From: Cordilura impudica
Lineage: Eukaryota; Arthropoda; Insecta; Diptera; Scathophagidae
Length of the DNA stretch: 64,000 bases
Reading direction: 5' to 3'
Assembly (NCBI GenBank): GCA_963682025.1
Contig: OY821518.1
Coordinates: forward strand, 228,368,236 to 228,432,235
The notes under the pieces: generated by a model
What the model was told of the DNA's origin: nothing
The model's database searches: none
Seen by the model: only the letters and a program-made list of their open reading frames with translations
Translations under genes and position numbers: made by a program
Part shown: in pieces, positions 12,503 through 22,360 of the stretch
Numbering within the stretch: position 1 is the first letter of the stretch
Layout: each line of letters opens with the position of its first letter

Positions 12503-12842
12503 CGGGTGGTTTTTTAGAGTTATAGAGCTTTGAATTAAAATTAAGTAAAGAAAAATATTTTTAACATAGATTAAACTGGCTTTATTGGATAGAAAATTTT
12601 ATGCCATTAATATTTGGAAACGACTTGGCTCTTGTGGCCGCCATAGCTGGCGCGTACATGACGCAATCTGGAACTCCAAATTTCACCCACTTTTCGCAGC
12701 ATTTGCGGCCGTATTTCGCCAATAACTAAGCGGATGTTGATTTCAAAGTGTTCCATTGTCTCTGGTTTATCGGCGTAGACTAGTGACTTTACATAAACTC
12801 AAAGAAAAAAAAATCAATGTGGGTCCGATCTCAGGGGAGATG
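12503..12842 (-). pseudogene. Tc1/mariner transposase, C-terminal relic
   Basis: Read on the minus strand, this encodes a degenerate FFL-VYVKSLVYADKPET followed by IRPQMLRKVGEIWSSRLRHV, the usual end of insect Tc1/mariner transposases. It is followed by a terminal-repeat-like GGGTGGTTTTTTAGAG at 12504-12519, which resembles the AAGGGTGATTTTTAAG end of the mariner at 53.4 kb. Stop codons and frameshifts are present. It overlaps in content with the relic at 14069-14327, so it may be either a second copy or a duplicated junction. Confidence 0.75.
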
Positions 12843-12867
12843 TGTAAACATCTACAACTTTTCCAAT

Positions 12868-12985
12868 TGTATTTCAGAAAGTATTAAATGTATTTCAGAA
12901 AACATCAAATGTATTGCAGAAAGTATCAAATTTATTGCAGAAAATATCAATTGAATTTCAGAAAATATCTATTGAAAATAAGAAT
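12868..12985 (-). repeat. Minisatellite array, ~21-bp unit, minus orientation
   Basis: Five or six degenerate units of the type TGTATTTCAGAAARYATCAAA, the reverse complement of the larger array starting at 13311. Confidence 0.85.
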
Positions 12986-13310
12986 TAAAAAGTAGTTTAC
13001 CCTACAATACCGCAAAGTTATTATTGTTTCTATTAGTGATTTGGAGTCGCAGAAAATATTTAGCAATATTTGGACTTATTTGTCATGCACTGGAAAATAA
13101 ACTATCAAGGGCGGCCTTTTAATCGAAAGAAGATGAGGACTTCATTTGTTAATCAGCTACAATATAAACTCCAGGATAGAATTTTGACCGATTTTGAAGT
13201 CATCATTTTGAAAAAACACTTTTATAATATAAACATATTATTTAGTTTTCAAGAAATATTACACACCCAGTGAAATACTTATATGTTTTTATATAGCGTT
13301 TTGACTATTT

Positions 13311-13711
13311 TTCTGAGACTCAATTGATATTTTCTGAAATACAGTTCATATTTTCTGAATTAAATTTAATAATTTCTGATACACATTTGAAGTTTTCTGA
13401 AATGCATTTGATATTTTCTGAAATACATTTTATAATTCCAGAAATACATTTGATGTGTCCTGAAATACATTTGATGTTTTCTGAAATACATTTGATAATT
13501 TCTGAAACTCAATTGATATTTTCTGAAATTTTATGGATATTTTCTGAAATTCAAATGATACTTTCTGAAAATCAATTGATGTTTTCTGAAATACAATTGA
13601 CACTTTCTGAAACACAGCTGATATTTTCTGAAAATTAATTAATGTTTTCTGAAACACAATTGATACTTTATGAAATTCAATTGATGTTTTCTGAAATACA
13701 ATTGAAATAGG
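13311..13711 (+). repeat. Minisatellite array, ~21-bp unit, plus orientation
   Basis: About 19 degenerate units of TTGATATTTTCTGAAATACA. The 21-bp period keeps frames open, so a heptad-like open frame (LIFSEIH repeats) runs through it. I regard that as a by-product. Confidence 0.92.
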
Positions 13712-14068
13712 TGTAGTAAGTAAAAAAACACCTAAGTTTATTTTTGACTTCTTCAGAGTTTTCCTTGAAACTCTACTTACTAAAAAAGTTCTGTCAATAG
13801 CAAATATATACTTGAACCTTAAAAAAAAGCAACTCTGTATGTTTGCGAACATGTTAAGCTCACAGCACACCTAGCGGTCAATAGCTTGAATATATAAAAT
13901 TAACAAAAAGATGTTTAATTTTGCTAAACAGACAGCGAACTCGGCGGTTCTGCTTACTAAATACACCAATACACTTACATATACCACACACCGATTTTCC
14001 CTTACGCTGTTTTTGTGATTGTATTGTGAAATTTGATTTTACCCACCCTGAGCGCATAGATGTTTACA

Positions 14069-14327
14069 TATCAATAATCCAGTGAGGTTATATTACGCGA
14101 TCTTGGCGACCAATTAACAGAATCATTACTTGAAATTATTCTTCCATCAAAAGTTTCTTTGAGTAAATTAATTGTAGCGTGCGCTGTATAGCATGTGGCT
14201 CCGTCCTGTTGGAACCACATGTAAGCAAGATCACAAACTTGTAACCATTTCTCTATACCGTTCAACGTTGACTGTGACATCCTGTCAATCATCGTTTTTG
14301 AGGGCATATTGAGTAATGACTCCGCCG
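14069..14327 (-). pseudogene. Mariner-like transposase relic, catalytic part (segment 1)
   Basis: The minus strand encodes a frameshifted catalytic core: GGVITQYALKNDD, VTVNVERYREMV, MWFQQDGATCYTAHATINLL, then NWSPRSRNITSLDY. The second catalytic Asp (QQDGAT) is present. The third, expected in RSCDLTPLD, is altered. The frame continues across transposon Transib 1 into 16487-16707, where the upstream part (SDEAHFWL to GLWAG) is found. That fixes the Transib insertion point exactly. Confidence 0.88.
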
Positions 14328-14366
14328 CACAGTGGACCATTTGACGAGAAGGCGGTCAAAAATCTA
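14328..14366 (+). repeat. Left end of Transib 1 (RSS-like)
   Basis: Heptamer CACAGTG, then a 23-nt spacer, then AAAAATCTA. This is the same plan as a 23-bp RAG recombination signal, which is thought to derive from Transib ends. Confidence 0.88.
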
Positions 14367-15021
14367 TAACTTTTGATTGGATTGGAATTTTGATATGCGA
14401 TTTTTTTTGTTTGGTAGGTGAGACTTTAGCCTTTAAGTTTTGCTATTCTCGACCGAAAATAAAAAAAGTTACGGGGGGTTTAAAATACATTTTCATTTGT
14501 AGTTGAATTTTAGTACAAAAGTGAAGTGTTGGAAGGTAAAAAAAGGTTTTTTTTTTTTAATATAATGTCTTATTTTTTCAGTTAATTTTACAACTAATAG
14601 TTTTTAACAATTTTTTAAGTTAATTTTTTCAGAAAATGCCAAACTTTGGCCCCCGTAAACTTTTTAGTCCTAATGTGCACAAGGGCCAAAGGTTGTTTTT
14701 TTTTTTAAAGATCCCGAGTTAAAATATAATTTATTAAGCAGCGAACGTAAAAGTTACCTTATATTGGTTCAAGATAGAGAAGTTTCAATGAAAAACTCGT
14801 ATGTTTTTGCTTTAGTTAAATTTTTTTTTATTGTCTTTTTAAATATTTCTATATCAATTTTTATGGTAAATTTATGAAAATAACAATTTTTATTGTAAAT
14901 TTACAAAATATATAAATTTTTAAATCAAGAAAATTTTTTAACTATATAAAAAAAAGTGTAACTTATTGTTAGTGTAATGAAAAAGTACTTTAAATCAACC
15001 TCTCTCTCCAAATTTTTTTGC

Positions 15022-15126
15022 ATTTATCTTTCTGCTGCATGCTAGAACTTGTAATATGATTTTGAATAGTCTTATTTACTCATGATCTACACCTGTGATA
15101 GATGATGCAGTTTCTAGATCCTTTTT
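15022..15126 (-). pseudogene. Transib transposase remnant
   Basis: The minus strand here is nearly the same as 21510-21625 in copy 2. It encodes the stretch corresponding to KKDLETASSITGVDHE and SKTIQNHITSSSMQQKDK in broken form. Flanking transposase sequence has been deleted relative to copy 2. It is a short relic only. Confidence 0.6.
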
Positions 15127-16447
15127 CAAATCTTATTCAAAAGTTGTAGTTTTTTCTTTGTGTATTTCAATTTCTTGCAGGTTATTAGTCTTAAAGAAAT
15201 TGTTGCTCAGTATGTGCAAAATTTTATCATCTACATTTTTTTGTTGAAAATAAATATCAGCCAGATTTCTATAACTGTATTTAGCCATTGTTTAAACTGT
15301 AATGAATAATAATTGTGGATATATTATTAAAAATACTCTTTCTTGCAATTATGTAAAATACAATTTTTCATCTTTTATTACCACTTTTAGAAGCATAAAA
15401 ACCCACACCCTAACCCCTTTTAAAAGGGGTCTTAAAGGGCTATGTCGCAATAGTTTTTGTTTTACCATTTACAAATTTTTATCTCTTATTACCACTTTTA
15501 GAAGCATAAAAAACCCACACACTAACCCCTTTTAAAAGGTGAAGCATACCATTTACCATTTCCCTGTTATTTAAATTGTTTCCCATTTTGTCAGGTATTT
15601 AAACTATATAACTCTAATTCAGACTATTAATGTTTTTGAAACTTACCTATGTAAATGTACCTGCAGCAATTAAGCGCATTATATCTGAACCCTTTTTTAT
15701 AAGTATGTAACAATGCCTGACAACTCTACCGACACGCAGAGAAATACACCGCGGTGCACCGGTACGACCAACTTTTGTATTCATAACACTCAGACGGACG
15801 GACGGACATCGTTTAATCGACTCAGAAAGTGTTTTTGAGTCGATCCGTATAATAAATGATGGATAAAGGTCCAATATTTTTGGCAGTTACAAACATCACC
15901 TCAAACTTAATATATTCTAACCACATAGTGGACAACTTTTGTATTCATAAATTTTGCAGAAAATATCTAAACTTGGGTCAGAAAAATTGTTCTGGTGCAC
16001 ACGGACGGAAACTGGCGGGTGTATAGGAGTATAGGGGAGGGTTCGGACTATAGAAGAGTGTAAGATTTTTTCTGACTGCTTTTGACTGGCAGGAGTTATG
16101 CTCTATTAAGTAAGAGATTTTCGGAAAATTTGGACCTTTATTAAAAAATTTTTTTTTTAAATTTTGGAATGACTCAGTGATTTTACATTTTTAACATTAA
16201 TAGTATGGAAGCCACAAAATTTATTTCACTTCAAAATCTTCTAAATCAAAAAAGTTACAGTCATTCAAAGATAAAAATTTACAAAGAAATTTTTAATTTT
16301 AGCAAAATACTGAGAAAGCCCATTTTCGAAGACCCTGTTCGCTGTGATATAGTTAAGACAGAGTCGCAATTTTTTGGCTCCCGAGGTTTACTGGTATTTA
16401 CTTTCAAATGAATAACATAACTTTAAAATCGGTAACAAAAAAAAAAA

Positions 16448-16486
16448 ATGATTTTTGGCCGCCTTCTCAAAATATGGTCCACTGTG
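16448..16486 (-). repeat. Right end of Transib 1 (RSS-like)
   Basis: Read inward on the minus strand: CACAGTG, a 23-nt spacer, then AAAAATCAT. It is nearly identical to the left end. Confidence 0.88.
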
Positions 16487-16707
16487 CGCCGGCCCATAAA
16501 CCGCACCGAACAGTAATTTTCTGTGGATGTAATGGTGTTTGAACAAAAGCTTGTAGATTATCTTCACTCCATATGCAACAATATTACTTATTTACGTACT
16601 TATTCAACCAAAAATGAGCTTCATCGCTGAAACAAAGTTGAATCTTAGAGCTCGATTTATGATTTCGGTGGCTTTCTTTACTCCAAGATCTCTATTGTAG
16701 ATCGTCG
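16487..16707 (-). pseudogene. Mariner-like transposase relic (segment 2)
   Basis: The minus strand encodes VSAMKLIFG-type sequence in the frames giving SDEAHFWLNKYVNK, then YCCIWSEDNLQAF, QTPLHPQKITVRCGLWAG. It contains the first catalytic Asp motif (SDEAHF). It joins directly to segment 1 across Transib 1. Its upstream (N-terminal) continuation was separated by Transib 2, inserted at 16708, and I did not find it again. A stop codon and a missing Cys/Arg pair show decay. Confidence 0.85.
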
Positions 16708-16746
16708 CACAGTGGACCATTTTACGAGAAGACGGTAAAAAATACA
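16708..16746 (+). repeat. Left end of Transib 2 (RSS-like)
   Basis: CACAGTG, 23-nt spacer, AAAAATACA, with the same spacing as both ends of copy 1. Confidence 0.88.
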
Positions 16747-17042
16747 TACCTTTTGATTGGATTGGATCGGAATTTTTTTTGTTTGGTAGGTGGGACTTTA
16801 GCCCACATTTTAAAGTAATATAATATGTAAATATAGACCGATATTAAAAAAGTTATGGAGGGTTTAAAAAACATTTTAATTTTTAGTTGAATTTTAGTAC
16901 AAAAGTAAGGTTAAAAGTTTAAAAAAGGTTTTTTCTTACATAATTTCTAATTTTTTCAGTTAGTTCTACAACTAATACTTTTTAAAAATTTTGTAAGTTA
17001 AATTTTGTCAGAAAATGACAAACTTTTTAGACCCAATTTTTC

Positions 17043-17613
17043 GTAATTTTATGTCTTAATTTTTATTAAATGCCGATATCTTAAAGTAATTTAATTCATC
17101 ATAGTATGCAGTATGTTTTTAATATTGTTTAAAATTTTAAGATTTTGTTATACGCTGTTTTTTACATCACTGTTTCCAAATTGGCTGAATTTTGGCAGGA
17201 TTAAAGTGTATCTGAGAAATAAGAAAAATCCTAAATTTAAGTTCACTGACACATCTGGATCCGGAAATATGAGGTCTTGAATATCGGGAAAAACTATAAA
17301 AATGTACAAAGTTGTACTTACTTAATTATCATTTTCTTGATTAATATTATAGTGACGCAACTTATCAAGGTCGCATTTGAAAGGTTAATTAATTACCTTT
17401 AATTTGATATACAACATGACTTTTTTTTGGAAAGGTCAAAGGTCACATCTCTTGACCTATAATTCGGGAGGCTATAGCTGTAAAAACGACAATTTTAAAA
17501 ATCTGAAAAAAATATATGTTTAAGATTGGTTCCTTCCCTAAAGTTCCAAAAAATTTCAGACTGGGGGTATGCTTGGATCCAGAAATATTTATCATAGAGT
17601 AAAGGTAGATATT
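17043..17613 (+). repeat. Left terminal inverted repeat of transposon B
   Basis: It pairs with 20241-20726. The inner part is nearly identical (CTATAGCTGTAAAAACGACA and flanks), and the outer 150 bp are more diverged. Confidence 0.88.
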
Positions 17614-17624
17614 TAACAAGTGAA

Positions 17625-17759
17625 TTATTATTATTATGAATGCTGTTTTGTTGGCGTTGTTGACATTATTATGATGAATGCTGTTGTTGTTGGCGTTGTT
17701 GACATTATTATGATGAATGCTGTTGTTGTTGTTGTTGTTGACATTATTATGATGAATGC

Positions 17760-17796
<37 letters not shown>

Positions 17797-17876
17797 GACA
17801 TTATTATGATGAATGCTGTTGTTGTTGTTGTTGTTGTTGTTGTTGACATTATTATGATGAATGCTGTTGTTGTTTA
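17625..17876. repeat. GTT-rich minisatellite at the 3' end of the transposon B gene
   Basis: Five copies of TGACATTATTATGATGAATG-CTG are each followed by a variable run of GTT (2 to 11 units). It overlaps the last codons of the minus-strand gene (KTKQQQHSS), so array length would vary the C-terminus. Confidence 0.92.
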
Positions 17877-19891
17877 GTTTTATTATAAATGTTTTCAATT
17901 ACAAATTTGCTATCAGCGGAATAAATTTTAGCTTGTAATTGTGTTTTTGAAATTGGTATGAAGCTGTGCTGCTTTTGAGTTCCCGGAATTGTACGTAATC
18001 CTATAAATCTATCAGTTAGCAATTTCTCTTCTTCTTCATAATCTTTTTCCGTTAAATATGCAAAGTTGCAGTTCTGAAGAGTTTGCTGACACCAATTATA
18101 CAAGTGGAGAGGAGTAGTTATCTGATCTTCGAATGGACGTTGCAAGCTGGCTCTTCGTGCTTCACGCTTTACCGTTCCCCCAAGACCATCACTAGGTCCT
18201 TTGCCGTGACTGGTAGCACAGAAATGCCACTCAGCGGAACAATTAAAATCTTCGCTATGATGGCATAAATTGGCAAAGTTTTTTTTATTTTTAAATTGAG
18301 CGGAAGAACCGTCCGAAAAATAAAAAAATTTCTTTGGTATTTTCAAAAACTTGTTTTTTAAAAACTCATTTAGGTGGCGATGAAATAAATGAACTGCTAT
18401 GGTATTATGTATTAGACAGTCTGATATTATTATAAAATTTGTAGTTTCTAATTTTCCATTTGATTTGTAATAAATTGCTATTGGGTATAGTGTGGCCTGG
18501 CTATTATTCCATAAAAAGCCTTGCACAGAATCCTGAACCACAAAAGTTGCATTTTCGGAGAAGTCGCAAATTACTAAATACTCATTTTCTTCCAACGCAG
18601 ACTTTTTGTGAGCCATAAATGCACCCTGCTCTTTAGATACGAATGAATGGGGTAGAAGAGTTTGCAGTTTTTCGCATAAAGAATCCAGAAAAGAATCAGT
18701 TTCTTTAATAATAGTTTCCAAAGAGTCTCTATCTACACTTATCCACTGTTTATATATGATTTCATCAATTTCATTTTCTAATAATAATTCACCAAGTTTC
18801 TCTTTAAAATTTTGTATATCTGGACACATGCTACATCTGCCAAGGTAGCAATTTGGTGATGGGGGATTGCATATAAGTCTTTTTAAACAATCTTTATAAG
18901 TTTCCAGCACAAAATCCTGCACATTTTCTGTCAATTTTTTCAGGTTTATTGCGTGGAGCATTAGTTTTGTATTTTGATGTATTTTACAAACACATACATT
19001 ATGGCTTCCTGACGCATCTGCTAGAACCACATTTTTTGGCCGAAGTTCACAAAATTTAGAAATTCCAATAGTTATCCCTTCATGTTTTTCTTTAAATAAA
19101 GCATAAACTTCTCGAAGATTTCCGAGTAAAAGTCTTTTATTTTTTTTTACTTTTACACCATATTCTGTTATTGACACGTAGTCTTTACATCCTGGTAGAC
19201 ATCTGCTGACATCATCAGTTTCATAAAAGATTTTCACCACATCAACAATTTCTAATGGCAATCGTTTTCCAAGTTCTGGATTCGGTGTACTCAATACACC
19301 TTCTGTCTCAACCAAGTTTTTTACCTTTCGTGCCATGAAATTTGTTATTTGAAATTCCTCCTCCATTCTTTTCAATGTCCAGCTTTTAGGTAAAATAGTT
19401 AAAAGTTGAATTTTATCACTGTTTTTAGTTATTGATTTAAACTTTTCTTTTAGTTCTTCGATTATTTCCGATTCTGGACATACGTGAGAGGTTGAAGGTG
19501 TTGAATTTGGGAAAATGTTGGTTTTAATTGATGTTGTTATTTTTTCTAACTTTCTAGTTGTATACTCTTTTAATGGAATTTTTCTCGAACATATTGGAGA
19601 TTCTTGTAAATATGTTAAACTTTCGTTTAACTTAGAAATTCGAACATCTCCCGAAACTGATGCTTCACTTTCCGAGTCTGAAGTCTCGTTTTCTGGCTCG
19701 TTCATAGATTGAATATTATTGTTTACACTTCCTTTTAATTTATAAAGTTCTCTTCTGCATATATCACATATTTTATTTGATATTGAAATGTTATTACTAA
19801 TTCCAGTCATCCATTGCTGAACTTTTCGAAGTCCTCTTGCATTCCGGACATGAGCAACTTTACAGAGGCAAAAAACAATCACTTTGAACAC
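17852..19891 (-). CDS. Transposase-like protein of DNA transposon B (679 aa, intact)
   Basis: An uninterrupted 680-codon frame in a window of broken genes. The N-terminus has a Cys/His-rich start (CLCKVAHVRNARGL, then KICDICRREL near residue 40), suggesting a zinc-binding DNA-contact region. An acidic Ser-rich linker follows (70-90). A middle Cys cluster around 315-370 includes HNVCVCKIHQNTKLML and CYLGRCSMCP. The C-terminal half looks RNase H-like, with candidate catalytic residues D443 (CDFSENA), D527 (FSDGSSAQFKN) and E554 (AEWHF) or D568 (GPSDGLGG); the same residues are kept in transposon A. I know similar uncharacterised multicopy proteins in insects and other invertebrates but cannot name the superfamily. 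The true start may lie upstream or in a spliced exon, because the frame begins abruptly before the zinc motif. Role inferred: transposition of B-type elements. Confidence 0.82.
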   Translation of the reverse strand: MFKVIVFCLCKVAHVRNARGLRKVQQWMTGISNNISISNKICDICRRELYKLKGSVNNNIQSMNEPENETSDSESEASVSGDVRISKLNESLTYLQESPICSRKIPLKEYTTRKLEKITTSIKTNIFPNSTPSTSHVCPESEIIEELKEKFKSITKNSDKIQLLTILPKSWTLKRMEEEFQITNFMARKVKNLVETEGVLSTPNPELGKRLPLEIVDVVKIFYETDDVSRCLPGCKDYVSITEYGVKVKKNKRLLLGNLREVYALFKEKHEGITIGISKFCELRPKNVVLADASGSHNVCVCKIHQNTKLMLHAINLKKLTENVQDFVLETYKDCLKRLICNPPSPNCYLGRCSMCPDIQNFKEKLGELLLENEIDEIIYKQWISVDRDSLETIIKETDSFLDSLCEKLQTLLPHSFVSKEQGAFMAHKKSALEENEYLVICDFSENATFVVQDSVQGFLWNNSQATLYPIAIYYKSNGKLETTNFIIISDCLIHNTIAVHLFHRHLNEFLKNKFLKIPKKFFYFSDGSSAQFKNKKNFANLCHHSEDFNCSAEWHFCATSHGKGPSDGLGGTVKREARRASLQRPFEDQITTPLHLYNWCQQTLQNCNFAYLTEKDYEEEEKLLTDRFIGLRTIPGTQKQHSFIPISKTQLQAKIYSADSKFVIENIYNKTKQQQHSS

Positions 19892-20240
19892 TATTGGTTT
19901 TATTTAAAAATATTGATTTTATAGCAACACATGTGGTTTTTTAAAGCAACGTGCTTAGAATGGTTTTTTTTTTCGTGGTGCTTCCTTTGACTTCTCGTTT
20001 TTCAATAATTTCTCTATATCCAAGTTATTTGACACTACGAACCACACCCGACAACATTTATACTGTTGTCTCGCTCTAACATAATTATCTGTCAAACTAA
20101 CCCTAACACAGGTCTGAACTGAGTACAGTACAGAGCTAAAGAACCAGAAACAAATAGCGGCGTGCGTGCATAGCCCGCCGACGCTCACGAGCACAACCAA
20201 CCACATTCATAAACAGTAACAGTAACAGCACCGACTTTTT

Positions 20241-20726
20241 AAATATCTACCTTTACTCTATGATAAACATTTCTGGATCCAAGCATACCCCCAGTCTGAA
20301 ATTTTTGGGAACTTTAGGGAAGGAACCAATCTTAAACATATATTTTTTTCAGATTTTTAAAATTGTCGTTTTTACAGCTATAGCCTCCCGAATTATAGGT
20401 CAAGAGATGTGACCTTGGACCTTTCCAAAAAAAAAAATCATGTTGTATATCAAATTAAAGGTAATTAATTAACCTTTCAAATGCAACCTTGATGAGTTGC
20501 GTAACTATAATACTTTTCAAGAAAATTATAATTAAGTAAGTACAACTTTGTAAATTTTGACCTTTTTTTACGATTTTCAAGACCACATATTTCCGGATAC
20601 AGAAGTGCCAGTGCCCTCAAACTTTGCACTTATTTTAGTTCTGTAATAATCTGTCTTCCTACGAAAAATCATACAATTTGGAGTAGGTAGTGTACACCCA
20701 TTGGTTGATTTGACATGGAATTACCC
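20241..20726 (-). repeat. Right terminal inverted repeat of transposon B
   Basis: Reverse complement of 17043-17613. Its outer end is TTGACATGGAATTACCC at 20710-20726. Confidence 0.88.
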
Positions 20727-21169
20727 ATATACATATGTAATTTTATTTTAAGTAGAATTAATTTATTTATATACAATGTCTGTTTAACTTGTCTGATTCT
20801 AATACTGTAAATCTAATACTGTAAGATATTTTATCTTGTTGTATTAGAAATTCAAATTTAATAAAATAAACTAAATGTTCACAAGGGCCAAATGTTGGGT
20901 TTTTTTGAAAGAGCCCAAGTTAAACTATAATTTATAAAGTAGCGAATGTAAAAGTGACTTGAAATTGGTTCAATGAAAAAGTCGTATGTTTTTACTTAAG
21001 TTAAAAATGTTTTTTTTTTTTTGTCTTTTTAAATATTTCTATATTAATTTTATTGTTAATTTATAAAATACATAAATTTTAAAATCAAGAATAATTGTTA
21101 ACTATATAAAAAAGAGTATAACTTATTGTTAGTGTACTGAAAAACTACTTTAAATCAAAAAAATTTAGT

Positions 21170-21735
21170 AAATATTTCTTCTAAATAGCCTTGACTCTCA
21201 TCTTCTAGAAGATGTTTAGCTTCTTCGTCTAATTCAACAGAGGTAGTTTTCCATTTTTGTCGAATGTTGGACCTATATGCACACAAAATAGTGCTAAGGT
21301 TTTCATTAGTGCAACATATGGACATTTTTCTTGTGTTGCGATCACGAAAGAATCTGTAGTCTGTGTTCCTTTTTTATTTCGCTTCCTCAGATAGATCAAC
21401 TATTGGTAGCGTATTGTTTTGAATTATTTGTTCCTCATGATACAAAATTATATGAACTGTGGATGCCATATATCTTCAAGAGATAGCTGTTTTATTTTGC
21501 GTACTCTCCATTTTTTTTTTGCATATATCTTTCTGCTGCATGCTAGAACTTGCAATATGATTTTGAATCGTCTTATTGATTCATGATCTACCGTTGTGAT
21601 AGATGCTGCAGTTTCTGGATCGGAATATTTCCATCATTATAAGGCATAGCATGAAGAGGGGACATTCCGAATTCGTAGGATTCCTTAAAACTATCGTCTT
21701 GTGGTGGGAGGTTGGCTTAATTGACTTGGCTTAAT
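21170..21735 (-). pseudogene. Transib transposase relic in Transib 2
   Basis: The minus strand encodes, across frames, FKESYEFGMSPLHAMPYNDGN, DPETAASITTVDHESIRRFK, then TVHIILYHEEQIIQNNTLPI and VDLSEEAK followed by RFFRDRNTRKMS and TNENLSTIL. The known family pattern is SPLHARIR, then NDGNTARRFF, then VHKILIHG, then LPIGQLSEEAQEARNKDF. The block around LSEEA aligns with the catalytic Glu region of RAG1 (WASEGNESGNKLFRRFR), consistent with a Transib transposase. Several stops and frameshifts make it inactive. Its location inside an element with CACAGTG ends supports the assignment. Confidence 0.78.
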
Positions 21736-22360
21736 TGACTTTTGGCATATAATGCAGCTTGACGATGACTTTGTTTCGGTTAAAGCTTGTGCAACTTTTC
21801 CATCAATTATTGTGAGACACATTTTACCATTTAACTGTTTTTTACCATTTACCTGTTCTTTAAATTTTTTTTCCCATTTTGTTAGGTATTTAAACTATAT
21901 AACTCAAGTTCCGACTATTAATGTTTTTCAAAAATATCTATGTAAATGTACCTGTCAAAATAAAAAATATTTTACCCATTAATATAATTTAACAATTAAG
22001 CGCATTATGTCTCAACCCTTTTTTGTAAGTATATAACAACTCGAGTCAACTCTACCGTTTCCTTTTTCTGTCAGTATAAAAACCAATTAACTCACGCAAA
22101 AAAAATACACCGGTACGACCAACTTTTGTATTCATAACACACAGACGGACGGACGGATATCGTTAAATCGACTAAGAAAGTGATTTTGAAAGATTGTTCT
22201 GGTGCACACGGGCGGAAACTGGCGGGTATGCAATGGGGTATAGGAGTGTAGGGAAGGGTTCAGACTACAGAAAAGTGCAAGATTTTTTGTTGGCTTTTGA
22301 TGGGCAGGAGTTATGCTCTATTCAGTAGGAGATTTTCGGGAACATTAACATTAATAGCTA

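Larger units (their letters stand above)
12843..14068. mobile_element. Insert with 12-bp inverted ends and mirrored minisatellites
   Basis: The segment lies inside mariner sequence and is bounded by TGTAAACATCTA (12843-12854) and TAGATGTTTACA (14057-14068), an exact 12-bp inverted repeat. Inside are two arrays of the same ~21-bp unit in opposite orientations (12868-12985 and 13311-13711). No transposase is visible. The class is unknown, and no clear target duplication was found. Confidence 0.5.
14328..16486. mobile_element. Transib-family DNA transposon, copy 1
   Basis: A 2.16-kb element with ends CACAGTGGACCAT... in inverted orientation. It is flanked by CGCCG at 14323-14327 and 16487-16491, and the mariner reading frame is restored if one CGCCG is removed. 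Transib elements are known for CACWRTG heptamer ends, 5-bp target duplications and CGNCG targets. Internally a decayed Transib transposase remnant remains on the minus strand near 15022-15126. The 15640-15940 part holds a reversed DINE-like fragment (GGACGGACGGAC, CCACATAGTGG) that is also present in copy 2. It was therefore captured before the two copies separated. Confidence 0.88.
17043..20726 (-). mobile_element. DNA transposon B with ~0.5-kb terminal inverted repeats and intact gene
   Basis: A 3.7-kb element inserted in Transib 2. Its right end, read inward, is GGGTAATTCCATGTCAAATC; the left end is a diverged counterpart, GTAATTTTATGTCTTAA. The outer motif matches that of transposon A (GGGGGATTTCATGTCAAG), and the encoded proteins are related, so A and B belong to one transposon group. 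It holds a single long open gene on the minus strand and a minisatellite at that gene's 3' end. The target duplication could not be resolved because both flanks are AT-rich. Confidence 0.85.

Noticed and set aside
13324..13638. 104-codon open frame with LIFSEIH heptads
   Set aside because: It follows a 21-bp minisatellite whose period is a multiple of three; the opposite strand is open too. No sign of a gene.
12868..13711. CRISPR-like appearance of the mirrored repeats
   Set aside because: Units are contiguous and degenerate with no unique spacers, and the sequence is eukaryotic.
17443..17898. Poly-Asn/His open frame and overlapping poly-Thr and poly-Val frames
   Set aside because: All are translations of the GTT/TGATGA minisatellite in different frames at the end of the transposon B gene.
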